From Micromonospora vinacea (GTDB lineage: Bacteria; Actinomycetota; Actinomycetes; Mycobacteriales; Micromonosporaceae): a stretch of DNA of 64,000 nt. The stretch covers positions 2,852,001 through 2,916,000 of the forward strand of contig NZ_JADOTY010000001.1 in NCBI RefSeq assembly GCF_015751785.1, in the 5' to 3' direction. Position 1 is the stretch's first letter; each line of letters begins with the position of its first letter. The notes beneath the pieces were generated by a model. The model had not been told where the DNA came from. It searched no databases and saw nothing but the letters and a program-made list of their open reading frames with translations. Positions 34,172 to 43,166 of the stretch are shown piece by piece. Position numbers and translations under genes: made by a program.

Positions 34172-35503
34172 GTGAATCCGAAGCGGATCCTTGTGGTTGG
34201 TGCCGGGCACGTCGGTCTGTACGCGGCCCTGCGCCTGTCGAAGAAGCTCAGCTCCCGTGAGGCTGAGGTCATGGTGGTTGACCCCCAACCCCACATGACC
34301 TACCAGCCGTTCCTGCCCGAGGCTGCGGCGGGCAACATCTCCCCGCGGCACTCCGTGGTGCCGCTGCGGCGGGAGTTGCGCCGGTGCAAGATGGTGGCCG
34401 GCACGGTCACGCGCATCGAGCACGACCGCAAGGTGGCCACCGTGCAGCCGATCAGCGGCCCGGCCCGGGAGATCACCTACGACCACGTGATCGTGGCGCC
34501 GGGTTCGGTCTCCCGCACCCTGCCGATCCCTGGCCTGCACGAGCAGGGCATCGGGTTCAAGACCATCGGCGAGGCGATCTACCTGCGTAACCACGTGCTG
34601 GATCGGCTCGACGTGGCGGCCGCCACTCCGGATCCGGACGTCCGCCGTTCGGCGCTGACCTTCACCTTCGTCGGCGGTGGGTACGCCGGCATCGAGGCGC
34701 TCGCCGAGATGGAGGACATGGCTCGCGACGCCCTGCGCTACTACCCGGAGCTCAAGCAGGACGAGGTCCGTTGGGTGCTGGTCGAGGCCACCCAGCGGGT
34801 GCTGCCCGAGGTCGACCGGGACATGGGCGCCTACACCGTGCAGCAGCTGATGAAGCGGAACATGGACATCCGGCTGGACACCCGGCTCGAGTCCTGCGTC
34901 GACGGGGTGGTCAAGCTCTCCGACGGTGACAGCTTCCGCTCCGACACGATCGTCTGGACGGCCGGCGTGAAGCCGTCGCCGATGCTGGACTCGACCGACT
35001 TCCCGCGTGACGACCGTCGTCGGATCACCTGCCTGCCCACGCTCCAGGTGGTCGACGGTGACCAGGTGCTCGAGGGTGCCTGGAGCGCGGGCGACTGCGC
35101 CGCCGTGCCGGACCTGACCAAGGAGCCGGGCAACTTCTGCTCGCCGAGCGCTCAGCACGCGGTGCGCCAGGCCGCCCGGATGGCCGACAACATCACGGCC
35201 GTGATCCGGGGTCGCGAGCCGGTGGACTACAAGCACAAGCACGTCGGCAGCGTGGCGAGCCTCGGCCTGCACAAGGGCGTGGCCCAGGTGTACGGGATCA
35301 AGATGACCGGTTGGCCGGCGTGGGTGATGCACCGGACGTACCACATGAGCCGGATCCCGTCGTTCAACCGCAAGGTCCGCGTGGTGGTGGACTGGTCGTT
35401 GGCGTTCTTCCTCAAGCGTGAGGTGGTCGCACTGGGCCAGTTGCACGACCCGCGCGAGGAGTTCGTCGAGGCCTCCCAGCCGGTCGGCGCGCCCCGCGTC
35501 TGA
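34172..35503 (+). CDS. Type II NADH dehydrogenase-like FAD oxidoreductase
   Basis: A 443-aa flavoprotein with an FAD-binding GxGxxG at residues 10-15 (VVGAGHVG), MTYQPFLPEAAAG, an NAD(P)-binding FVGGGYAGIE at ~165, an FAD-contacting EGAWSAGDCAAVPD, and the C-terminal region used by NDH-2 enzymes for membrane docking. NDH-2 passes electrons from NADH to menaquinone without proton pumping. GTG 34172 is the start. The upstream 100 bp contains TGTG/CACA half-sites but no clean Rex operator. Confidence 0.88.
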   Translation: MNPKRILVVGAGHVGLYAALRLSKKLSSREAEVMVVDPQPHMTYQPFLPEAAAGNISPRHSVVPLRRELRRCKMVAGTVTRIEHDRKVATVQPISGPAREITYDHVIVAPGSVSRTLPIPGLHEQGIGFKTIGEAIYLRNHVLDRLDVAAATPDPDVRRSALTFTFVGGGYAGIEALAEMEDMARDALRYYPELKQDEVRWVLVEATQRVLPEVDRDMGAYTVQQLMKRNMDIRLDTRLESCVDGVVKLSDGDSFRSDTIVWTAGVKPSPMLDSTDFPRDDRRRITCLPTLQVVDGDQVLEGAWSAGDCAAVPDLTKEPGNFCSPSAQHAVRQAARMADNITAVIRGREPVDYKHKHVGSVASLGLHKGVAQVYGIKMTGWPAWVMHRTYHMSRIPSFNRKVRVVVDWSLAFFLKREVVALGQLHDPREEFVEASQPVGAPRV

Positions 35504-35518
35504 CGGCCAACTGCACGA

Positions 35519-35557
35519 AAGGGCCCCTTCCCGCCGTTCCGGTGGGAGGGGGCCCTT
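35519..35557. terminator. Strong bidirectional hairpin terminator
   Basis: A 17-bp stem (35519-35535 with 35541-35557, two G-U pairs) and a 5-nt loop. The stem opens with AAGGGCCCC. It lies between the convergent NDH-2 gene and the membrane protein gene. Confidence 0.85.
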
Positions 35558-35576
35558 GTCGTGTCCGTTGTCCTGG

Positions 35577-37436
35577 TCAGACGCGCCAGGTCCAGGCGTC
35601 GGCGATGCGGGTGGGTGGGCCGTAGAGCTGTTCCAGGGTGGCGCGCAGGCTGTCGGCGTGGGGGGCGTCGTCGGTGAGCGCCACGCAGGAGGCGCCCCAG
35701 AAGTCGGCGTCGCGGGCGGCCTGGCGGCGCTGCTCGTCGCCGATGGCCGGTTGGTCGCCGCGCCGGGCGACATCCGCCAGTAGCGCGGAGGTGGGCTGCT
35801 TGAAGGTGCCCATCGCCGCGGTGCCGCCCCTGCCGTACGGGCCGATGAAGAAGCCTTCCGGCAGCCCGAAACCGGCGTCGGCGGCGGTCGCCCAGCGCAT
35901 TGGCCAGGGCTCCTTCGGGGTGGGCAGCGGCACCGGGACCAGCACCCCGCCCGGGGTTACGCACTGCCGCCAGTGGCCGCCGGTGATGAACTCCGGCACT
36001 GCCGGTCGCCCGGCGGTCGGCAGGGGGGTCGGGAAGATCGGCAGCAGCGCCACGCCGACGGCCAGTGGCACCAGCCGCCGCGCCCGACCGGAGCTGCGCA
36101 GGGCCCGGTCGACAGCGAGCACCAGCAGCGTCGCGACGATCGGCAGCAACGCCAGCGCGAAGCGCATCGGCAACGCCCCGTCCACCACCGGCAGCCCACC
36201 GATCAGGGCGTACGGGCCGGGGATCGCCGTCCGGGTGCCGCCGAGCACCACCTCCGGGCCGAGCGACAGGGCTCCCATCACCAGACCCGCCACGACGCAG
36301 GCGAAGACCAGCCGGCGTCGGCCGGCCCGGACCGCGCAGACCGCGGCGACCAGCAGCAGTGGCCAGCCGAGGAAGGTGTTGTACTCGGCGGGGCCGGTGG
36401 TCAGCCGGGCGGATTCGTCGCTGCCCGCCACCGACAGTGGGGAGAGCGTCCACCAACTGCTCAGGTCGGCGGAGAAGTAGGCCGGGGTGAACATCCCGTC
36501 CGCGACGCCCTGCGGCCCGGCGAACTGGAACCACAGCGGATAGCCGAGCACCAGCAGGGCGAGCCCGGCGGCGATCGCCAACCCGCCGACGAACCCGGGA
36601 AGCGCCCTGCGGGCCAGGTCCCGGTCCGCCACGGCATAGCTGATCGCCATCACCAGCAGCGTGATCGCGGCGAGGAAGAGCACCTCCTCGCCGATGAAGA
36701 CCTGCGCGGTGACCGTGCCGGCCAGCCCTGCGGCGGAGGTGAGCATCCGCCGCCGGTCCGGCCCGGTGGTTCGGGTGTGACCGGTCTCGTCGGTTGTCCC
36801 GGGCCCCGGGTCGGCCGCTCGCAGCAGCCGGACCACCAGCCAGACGATCACCGGCACCAGCCACTGGGCGGTCATGTGCAGGTGGCTGTTGGTCTGCGAG
36901 ACCATGCCGGGTCCGAATCCGCACAGCCCGCCGCCGAGTGCGGCGGCGACCCGGCGGGTGCGCAGCGTCCGGTGGAACAGCAGGTACCAGGCGAGGGCGG
37001 TGCCGGCGAGGTTGGCGGCGGCGAGGAGCGCGAAGGTGACCGGCGCGCCCAGCAGCAGGGTGACCGGCGCGAAGAGGATGCCGAGTGCGATCACGGTGGT
37101 GTTGGCCATCAGGTTGACGCCGTCGGGAGCGTTGAGCCGGTCGGTGAGCAGGTCGAAGTCGCCGAGCAGCGCGCGGGCGTCCACCGCCAGGAACCACTCG
37201 TAGAGGGTCTGGTCCTCCGGATTGAGCGCCAGGATGCGGCCTCCCGGGTCGGGCCACAGCCCGTGGGTGAGCCAGCCGGCCAGCATCGCGAAGATCAACG
37301 CGGCCAGCAGATCCGCCCGGTGTCGGCGGACGGCGGCCAGCAGCCGGGTGGCCCGGGGTCGGCGGTTGACCTGATCGGCGAGGCGGAATGCCTGCTCAGG
37401 GGCGGCGTCGGGGGCCGTGGGGGCTGCGCTGCTCAC
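35577..37436 (-). CDS. Polytopic membrane protein, GT-C glycosyltransferase-like
   Basis: A 619-aa protein with about 11-13 hydrophobic helices and a soluble C-terminal region from ~480. After the first helix the large loop begins NPEDQTLYEWFLAVDARALLGD. An acidic first extracellular loop of this kind is typical of GT-C enzymes that use lipid-linked sugars. No sequence-specific family is recognised. The GTG at 37436 (SSAAPTAPDAAP) is the most likely start; the frame is open further up without conserved content. The role in envelope glycan assembly is inference. Confidence 0.75.
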   Translation of the reverse strand: MSSAAPTAPDAAPEQAFRLADQVNRRPRATRLLAAVRRHRADLLAALIFAMLAGWLTHGLWPDPGGRILALNPEDQTLYEWFLAVDARALLGDFDLLTDRLNAPDGVNLMANTTVIALGILFAPVTLLLGAPVTFALLAAANLAGTALAWYLLFHRTLRTRRVAAALGGGLCGFGPGMVSQTNSHLHMTAQWLVPVIVWLVVRLLRAADPGPGTTDETGHTRTTGPDRRRMLTSAAGLAGTVTAQVFIGEEVLFLAAITLLVMAISYAVADRDLARRALPGFVGGLAIAAGLALLVLGYPLWFQFAGPQGVADGMFTPAYFSADLSSWWTLSPLSVAGSDESARLTTGPAEYNTFLGWPLLLVAAVCAVRAGRRRLVFACVVAGLVMGALSLGPEVVLGGTRTAIPGPYALIGGLPVVDGALPMRFALALLPIVATLLVLAVDRALRSSGRARRLVPLAVGVALLPIFPTPLPTAGRPAVPEFITGGHWRQCVTPGGVLVPVPLPTPKEPWPMRWATAADAGFGLPEGFFIGPYGRGGTAAMGTFKQPTSALLADVARRGDQPAIGDEQRRQAARDADFWGASCVALTDDAPHADSLRATLEQLYGPPTRIADAWTWRV

Positions 37437-37537
37437 GGCATCGACCCTAATGTGGCCTGGGCGGCGGGGTACGCCGGGTCGCCGCAGACCGGCTACGGTG
37501 ACACTGCACCAGGCGTGTCGGCGCGCCGGTGCCACTC

Positions 37538-37618
37538 GCCCGGGTGGTGGAAAGGCAGACACGGCCGCCTTAAAAGCGGCTGCCGAGAGGCGTGCGGGTT
37601 CGACCCCCGCCCCGGGCA
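37538..37618 (+). tRNA. tRNA-Leu (anticodon UAA), bldA type
   Basis: An 81-nt tRNA. The acceptor stem GCCCGGG pairs with CCCGGGC (37611-37617). The D-arm is TGGTGGAAAGGCAGACA. The anticodon stem GCCGC/GCGGC encloses loop CTTAAAA, with anticodon TAA at 37571-37573. A short variable arm GCC-GAGA-GGC and a T-arm with TTCGACC follow. Discriminator A is followed by CCG, so the 3' CCA is added after transcription. It decodes UUA, the rarest codon in this genome type, and matches the general layout of Streptomyces bldA. Confidence 0.95.
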
Positions 37619-37724
37619 CCGGTCGGCTCACACATTCTCATTCGTGATCTCCAGGACTTGGCTGCGCCGTTTACTCTTGGAGGGCACGTTCACGTGCAAA
37701 CGACCCCCTGAGGGAGGCCAGACA

Positions 37725-38540
37725 GTGAAGACCTCGAACCCGGTGCTCGCCCGGCTCGGCCAAGCGGCCGAGCGGGAGCGCTCCGCCGGGTACGCCCCGG
37801 CCGGGCCGTACGGACAGCCCGGCATTCCCCAGCAGTACCCGTCCCAGGCCGGTTACCCGGCCGCGCCGCCGACCGTGGCGCCGATGACCGTCGACGACGT
37901 GGTCGTCAAGACTGTCGCTCTGCTCGGCATCCTCGGCATCACCGCCGCGGCCGCCTGGGTGCTCGTGCCCGACGCGCTGGTCGGTACCGCCTGGATCGGC
38001 GCGGCGGTGGTCGGCCTGGTCCTCGGCTTGATCATCTCGTTCTCCCGGATGGCCAACCCGGCGCTCGTGATCGCGTACGCGGTCGTCGAGGGTGTCTTCG
38101 TCGGCATGGTCAGCAAGGCGTTCGAGACGCGCTACGACGGCATCGTGCTCCAGGCCGCCGTAGCCAGCTTCGGCATCTTCTTCCTGATGGCGATGCTCTA
38201 CAAGGCGAAGGTCATCCGGGCCACCCCGGCCTTCGTCAAGGGCATGATCGCGGTGATGGTCGGCCTCTTCGCCGTCATGATGATCAACCTGGTGCTGGCG
38301 CTGTTCGGCGTCAACACCGGTCTGCGTGACGGCAGCCCGCTGGCCATCGGCTTCAGCCTGGTCTGCATCGTGGTCGCCTCGCTGAGCTTCGTGCTCAGCT
38401 TCAAGGAGATCGAGGACGGCGTCCGGATGGGCCTGCCGCAGCGCTACTCCTGGACGGCCGCGTTCGGCATCCTGGTCAGCCTGGTCTGGCTCTACATCGA
38501 GATCCTGCGCCTGCTGAGCTATTTCCAGGGCGACGACTGA
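37725..38540 (+). CDS. Bax inhibitor-1/YccA-family membrane protein (paralogue 1)
   Basis: A 271-aa protein. A Pro/Tyr/Gly-rich N-terminus of ~55 residues comes before PMTVDDVVVKTVALLG, then seven transmembrane helices over ~65-265. The pattern RMANPALVIAYAVVEGVFVGMVSKAFE and the C-terminal IEDGVRMGLPQRYSW ... YIEILRLLSYF match the actinobacterial BI-1/YccA branch. These proteins may act as proton/calcium channels or protease modulators. GTG 37725 has AGGGAGG about 9 nt upstream. It is followed by a terminator and then a close paralogue. Confidence 0.92.
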   Translation: MKTSNPVLARLGQAAERERSAGYAPAGPYGQPGIPQQYPSQAGYPAAPPTVAPMTVDDVVVKTVALLGILGITAAAAWVLVPDALVGTAWIGAAVVGLVLGLIISFSRMANPALVIAYAVVEGVFVGMVSKAFETRYDGIVLQAAVASFGIFFLMAMLYKAKVIRATPAFVKGMIAVMVGLFAVMMINLVLALFGVNTGLRDGSPLAIGFSLVCIVVASLSFVLSFKEIEDGVRMGLPQRYSWTAAFGILVSLVWLYIEILRLLSYFQGDD

Positions 38541-38560
38541 CCTCGTCCGCACTGCCGACC

Positions 38561-38594
38561 GGCGCCCGTCCCCACTCCGGTGGGGGCGGGCGCC
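38561..38594 (+). terminator. Hairpin terminator between the BI-1 paralogues
   Basis: A 14-bp stem (38561-38574 with 38581-38594, one G-U) and a 6-nt loop, 20 bp after the first paralogue's stop. No T-tract. Confidence 0.75.
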
Positions 38595-38675
38595 GTCGTC
38601 CGCGCCGTTTGCCCGCCGCCGCCGGTCCGCCCGGGGCAGAGTGACGTCGGGGGGACGCGGGCGAAGGAGGCGGCG

Positions 38676-39434
38676 GTGCGCAGCAACAACCCGGTGCTCA
38701 ACCGACTGGACGAGGCCGGCCGGGTGGAGGCCCGGGTGCTCGGCGCCCGTGACGTCGAGCCGATGACAGTCGACGACGTGGTGGTCCGTACCGTCGGGTT
38801 GCTGCTCGTGACCGGCGCGGCCGCCGCGGTGTCCTGGGCGGTGATCCCCGACGCCGTGTGGCTGGGTGCCGCGCTGGCCGGCAGCGCTCTCGCCTCGATC
38901 GCGCTGGTCCTGGTCATCTCGTTGCGGGCGATCACCAACCCGGTGCCGATCGTCGGCTACGCGATCCTCCAGGGCCTGCTGCTGGGGGTGGCTAGCCGCA
39001 CCTTCGAGCAGGTTTACCCGGGCATCGTGGTGCAGGCGGTGGCAGGCACCTTCGGCGTCTTCCTCGGCATGGCGGCGCTCTACCGGGCCCGGGTGATCCG
39101 GGCAACGCCCCGGTTGGCCCGCCTGGTGATCGGCACCCTGCTCGGCATCGCCGTGCTCAGCGTGGTCAACCTGGTGTCGTACCTGATCACCGGGCGACCG
39201 GGTCTGGCGGTCTACAGCGTCAGCGGGGAGGTCGGCTGGCTGCCGTACGCGTTCTCGGTGGTGGCCATCATCGCCGGGGCGTTCAGTTTCATCCTCGACT
39301 TCGACCTCGTCGAGCGCTCGGTGCGCGACGGTCGAGCCCGCCGGTACGCGTGGCTGAGCGCGTTCGGCCTGCTCACCGGGCTGGTCTTCCTCTACTGGCA
39401 GCTGCTGCGGCTGCTCAGCTACCTGCGCCGCTGA
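38676..39434 (+). CDS. Bax inhibitor-1/YccA-family membrane protein (paralogue 2)
   Basis: A 252-aa tandem paralogue of the preceding gene. It shares the start pattern (SNNPVLNRL versus SNPVLARL), PMTVDDVVVRTVGLL and the end LRLLSYL. It lacks the long Pro/Tyr-rich insert and has acidic replacements near the C-terminus (DLVERSVRDGRARRYAW). GTG 38676 has GAAGGAGG upstream. The terminator between the copies suggests separate regulation. Confidence 0.9.
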   Translation: MRSNNPVLNRLDEAGRVEARVLGARDVEPMTVDDVVVRTVGLLLVTGAAAAVSWAVIPDAVWLGAALAGSALASIALVLVISLRAITNPVPIVGYAILQGLLLGVASRTFEQVYPGIVVQAVAGTFGVFLGMAALYRARVIRATPRLARLVIGTLLGIAVLSVVNLVSYLITGRPGLAVYSVSGEVGWLPYAFSVVAIIAGAFSFILDFDLVERSVRDGRARRYAWLSAFGLLTGLVFLYWQLLRLLSYLRR

Positions 39435-39480
39435 CCGGCCCGACCCGGCGCGGTCGGTGTCGGCCGTAGACTCGGCGGCG

Positions 39481-39801
39481 ATGAGCGCAGCGGAGTTGGA
39501 CAAGGCCGTGCAGTTGCTGGTCCGTCAGATAGCGCACTGGCAGCAGCCCCGGTGGGCGGCGGTCGCGACCGCCGGCAACGTGTCCCGCGCCGACCTGGTG
39601 CACCGCCTGGTGCAGGAGGTGGCCAACCTGTCCGCCGACGCCGAGGGGGAGCCGCGCCGGGTCGTGCCCCGGCTCGACAACGACCTGGCTCTGCCGGACC
39701 AACTGCGGGTGGTCACGGCGGACCTGCTGGCCGCCGACCCGGGGCCCGAGGCGCTGGCCCGGGCCGCCGCCGAGGTGACGGCGACCCGTAGCGCGCTCTG
39801 A
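39481..39801 (+). CDS. Small soluble protein, unknown function
   Basis: A 106-aa protein, mostly helical, with QIAHWQQPRWAAVA and DLVHRLVQEVANLSADAEGEP. No membrane segment, cysteine or catalytic motif. Similar short proteins occur in actinobacteria without assigned function. ATG 39481; no strong Shine-Dalgarno sequence. It converges with the thiolase gene with 12 bp between the stops. Confidence 0.72.
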   Translation: MSAAELDKAVQLLVRQIAHWQQPRWAAVATAGNVSRADLVHRLVQEVANLSADAEGEPRRVVPRLDNDLALPDQLRVVTADLLAADPGPEALARAAAEVTATRSAL

Positions 39802-39813
39802 GGGCAGCTCGGC

Positions 39814-41076
39814 TCAGTTGAGCCGTTCGAGCACCATGGCCATGCCCTGGCCACCGCCCACGCACATGGTCTCCAGACCGATGGTCTTGTCGTGCCACTC
39901 GAGTGCGTTGAGCAGGGTGCCGGTGATCCGGGCGCCGGTCATGCCGAACGGGTGACCGACCGCGATGGCTCCGCCCATCACGTTCAGCTTCTCCTCCGGG
40001 ATGCCCAGCTGGCGGTAGGAGGGGATGACCTGCGCGGCGAACGCCTCGTTGATCTCGACGAGGTCGACGTCGTCGATTGTCATGCCGGCGCGGCGCAGCG
40101 CCTGCCGGGACGCCTCGACCGGCCCGAGGCCCATGATCTCCGGCGACAGTGCTGTCACACCGGTCGAGACGATCCGGGCCAGCGGGGTGAGCCCGAGCTC
40201 CTCGGCCCGCTGGGCGCTCATCACCACCACGGCCGCCGCGCCGTCGTTGAGCGGGCAGCAGTTGCCGGCGGTGATCCGACCGTCCGGGCGGAACACCGGC
40301 TTCAGGCCGGCGACCGCGTCGAGGGTGACGCCGGCCCGGGGCCCGTCGTCGGTGCTCACCACAGTGCCGTCCGGCGTGGTGACCGGGGTGATCTCCCGGG
40401 CCCAGAAGCCGTCGGCGATGGCCTTCTCGGCGAGGTTCTGGCTGCGTACGCCGAACTCGTCCATGTCGGCGCGGGTGACGTCGTACACCTGGGCCAGGTT
40501 CTCTGCGGTCTGCCCCATGGTCAGGTAGATGTCGGGCAGCTCACCGGCCTCGCGCGGGTCGGTCCACACCTCGGCGCCGCCCTGCGCGCGCTGCTTCGAG
40601 CGGTCGCCGGCCGGGCCGAAGCGGGGGTTCTCCCAGCCGCCGCCGACCAGGGCCTGCGCCTCGGGCGGCAGCCCGTCGGAGCTGCCTCGGGCGTAGCGGG
40701 AGACCATCTCCACTCCGGCGGAGACGAACACGTCGCCCTCGCCGGCCCGGATCGCGTGCATCGCCATGCGGGTGGTCTGCAACGACGAGGCGCAGTAGCG
40801 GGTCAGCGTGGCGCCGGGGACAGTGTCCAGACCGAGGAGGGTGGACACCACCCGGGCCATGTTGAAGCCCTGCTCGCCGCCGGGCAGGCCGCACCCGAGG
40901 TAGAGGTCGTCGATGGTGTTCGGATCGAGCGCGGGGATTTTGTCCAGCGCGGCCTGGACGATGGTGGCGGCGAGGTCGTCGGAGCGGACGTCGCGCAGGG
41001 ACCCCTTGTGCGCCCGGCCGATGGGGGAGCGGGCGGTGGCGACGATGACGGCGTCGCGGGACGACTCAATCGGCAT
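39814..41076 (-). CDS. Acetyl-CoA C-acetyltransferase (thiolase)
   Basis: A 420-aa thiolase. The acylation Cys is C95 in RYCASSLQ. The general bases are H375 (AVGHPFGMTGA) and C405 (METMCVGGGQG), with INEAFAAQ between. Reversibly forms or cleaves 3-ketoacyl-CoA. Length and motifs fit the type II thiolase/FadA branch, so either beta-oxidation or acetoacetyl-CoA synthesis is possible. It is monocistronic, with no hydratase or dehydrogenase beside it. Confidence 0.94.
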   Translation of the reverse strand: MPIESSRDAVIVATARSPIGRAHKGSLRDVRSDDLAATIVQAALDKIPALDPNTIDDLYLGCGLPGGEQGFNMARVVSTLLGLDTVPGATLTRYCASSLQTTRMAMHAIRAGEGDVFVSAGVEMVSRYARGSSDGLPPEAQALVGGGWENPRFGPAGDRSKQRAQGGAEVWTDPREAGELPDIYLTMGQTAENLAQVYDVTRADMDEFGVRSQNLAEKAIADGFWAREITPVTTPDGTVVSTDDGPRAGVTLDAVAGLKPVFRPDGRITAGNCCPLNDGAAAVVVMSAQRAEELGLTPLARIVSTGVTALSPEIMGLGPVEASRQALRRAGMTIDDVDLVEINEAFAAQVIPSYRQLGIPEEKLNVMGGAIAVGHPFGMTGARITGTLLNALEWHDKTIGLETMCVGGGQGMAMVLERLN

Positions 41077-41154
41077 GGGCCAACGTTAACCCGCCAGTAA
41101 CATGGCGCGGAAGAAGCGGACGCGGCGGGAAATGTCACCCCTGGCCGGGACGAT

Positions 41155-41967
41155 CTAGCGGCGGGTGGTGGCCGCCGCCGCGGCGACGATGGCGGGCAGC
41201 AGCGCGTGCGCCCACACCCGGTAGCCGTCGGCGGAGGGATGGAAGCCGTCCTGGCAGAGCGTGCCGGCGTCGGCCCGGAACACCGGCCCGGTCTCGGTGG
41301 CCAGATCGACCACCGAGCCGCCCGCCTCCAGCACGGCAGTGGTCTGCGCGCGGGCCACCCGACGCCCGGACCAGCCGACCACCTGGCGCAGCGGAGGCGC
41401 GATGGCCCGCACCGCCCCGAGGTCCGGGCAGGTGCCCACCACCACCTCGACGCGCGCCTCCCGCAGCCGGTGCACCGCCGCGCCGAGATAGGCCGCCGCG
41501 TCGGACGGTCGGCGCAGCCCGGTGGCGTCGTTCGCGCCGATCAGGATCAACGCCACGTCGGGCCGCTCACCGAGCAGGGCCCGAGCCACCTGGGTGGCGA
41601 GGTCCGTCGAGCGGGACCCGGAGACACCGACGCTGGACAGGTGCACCCGACGGCCGGTCGGGCCCTCGGCGAGCAGGTTGGCCAACTGCCCACCGATGGT
41701 GTCCTCCAGCCGGTCGACACCCACGCCCAACGCCGACGAGTCGCCCAGCAGCACCAGTCGCAGCGGAGCAGCGCCCGCCCGGCCGATCGTGGCGCGCAGG
41801 GCCAGGCCCAGCTCCGGTTGGGCGTAGCGTCGGTGCCGCGCGACGAACGCCTCACCGGCCAGGACGGCGGCGCCCCCGACGGTGCCGGCGAGCAGCGAGA
41901 ACGCCGCCGCCCGACCCAGTCGGCCGGCGACGCCGGAGGTCACGCTCCGCGCGCTGCGCTCGTTCAT
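41155..41967 (-). CDS. SGNH/GDSL esterase, downstream copy
   Basis: A 270-aa protein with an N-terminal hydrophobic anchor or signal (~18-40) and an SGNH hydrolase domain. Block I is LLGDSSALG (Ser 77), block III is ILIGANDATG, and block V is DGFHPSADGY with the catalytic Asp and His. The oxyanion Gly is in VSGSRSTDL. The start overlaps the upstream copy's stop (ATGA). Probably acts outside the membrane on ester-linked envelope or lipid substrates; substrate unknown. Confidence 0.88.
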   Translation of the reverse strand: MNERSARSVTSGVAGRLGRAAAFSLLAGTVGGAAVLAGEAFVARHRRYAQPELGLALRATIGRAGAAPLRLVLLGDSSALGVGVDRLEDTIGGQLANLLAEGPTGRRVHLSSVGVSGSRSTDLATQVARALLGERPDVALILIGANDATGLRRPSDAAAYLGAAVHRLREARVEVVVGTCPDLGAVRAIAPPLRQVVGWSGRRVARAQTTAVLEAGGSVVDLATETGPVFRADAGTLCQDGFHPSADGYRVWAHALLPAIVAAAAATTRR

Positions 41968-43016
41968 GCCAGTCCCTCCACTGTCGAGGTGTCCGAGGCG
42001 GACCCGTGTTGCGGCACCGCGCCGACACCGAAGAACGCCCGTCGGCGCAGCTGCGCCCACCGGCCGGCGGGCCCTCGGTCGCGGCCCCGGACCTGGACGC
42101 CGCTGACCTCGGTGCCAGCGTGTCGAGCCGCCTCCTGCGCGGCCTTCGGCAGCGACCGTACGCCGTCGCCGCGGGTCGGTGTGGCCCGTCGTTCCGGGGT
42201 CGCGCCGAGGGCGGAGAGCATCGTCGGCAGGAGCGCGGCGGCGGCCATCGCGTACCCCTCGGCGGAGGGATGGAACCGGTCCCAGGCGAACATCCGGGTC
42301 GGCTCGGCGGCGAACCGGGGGCCGAGCAGGTCGCCGAGGGAGACCGTCCAGCCGCCCGCTTCGACCACGGCCACCGTCTGGGCCGCAGCGAGCTGGCGGC
42401 TCCAGCGGTGCGCCAGCCAGCGCAGGGGTGGCTGGATCGGGCGGATCGCGCCCAGGTCGGGGCAGGTGCCGACGACCACCTCGCAGCCCGCGTCGCGCAG
42501 GGTGTGCACCGCCTCGACCAGATAGCGCACCGCGAGGCCCCGTGGGGTGCGGTTGGTGATGTCGTTGCCGCCGATGAGGATCACCGCGATGTCGGGTCGG
42601 CACTCCAGCGCCGCCTCCACCTGGTGGCGCAGCGCCGCCGAGATGGCGCCGACCACCGCGAAGCGGTGCAGCTGCACCGGCCGGTGCAGTCGACGGGACA
42701 GGCCGGTGGCGAGCAGCGCCCCGGGCGTCTCCCGACGGCGGTGCACCCCGTAACCGGCCGCTGACGAGTCACCGAGCACGACCATGGTGAGCGCCGGGCC
42801 GGGGAACTTCGCGCCGTACATCCCGTCGCAGCGGGGCGGCGGCGCCTCGGCCATCGGGATGGTCCGTCGAGCCTGGCGGGCCTGACCGACAAGCACCCCG
42901 CCGGTCGCCACCGCGGCCGCCGCGGTGGCGCCTGTCCCGATGGCTGCCAGCCGAAGGAACCGCCGGGCCTGTCGCCAGCGCTCACCACCGGGTACGACGG
43001 AATGTGCCACCCCCAT
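41964..43016 (-). CDS. SGNH/GDSL esterase, upstream copy with C-terminal extension
   Basis: A 350-aa paralogue of the next gene. It has an N-terminal hydrophobic segment (~22-44), block I VLGDSSAAGYG (Ser 84), block III ILIGGNDITN and block V DRFHPSAEGY. About 75 basic, low-complexity residues follow the catalytic domain and are absent from the other copy. The tandem arrangement with a 4-nt overlap suggests local duplication and joint expression. Confidence 0.88.
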   Translation of the reverse strand: MGVAHSVVPGGERWRQARRFLRLAAIGTGATAAAAVATGGVLVGQARQARRTIPMAEAPPPRCDGMYGAKFPGPALTMVVLGDSSAAGYGVHRRRETPGALLATGLSRRLHRPVQLHRFAVVGAISAALRHQVEAALECRPDIAVILIGGNDITNRTPRGLAVRYLVEAVHTLRDAGCEVVVGTCPDLGAIRPIQPPLRWLAHRWSRQLAAAQTVAVVEAGGWTVSLGDLLGPRFAAEPTRMFAWDRFHPSAEGYAMAAAALLPTMLSALGATPERRATPTRGDGVRSLPKAAQEAARHAGTEVSGVQVRGRDRGPAGRWAQLRRRAFFGVGAVPQHGSASDTSTVEGLA

Positions 43017-43166
43017 ACCGCGACATTATCGCGCTGGCCCGACACACCGCTGTCGTCGTGACGGCACCCGGGTGCCTGGAAACCGACGCGACGGGGTACC
43101 AGGGTTCCAGAGGCCGGCCTACTTGCGCCGACCCGCCACGCTGATCCGGCGGAGAGGAGCGCGACG

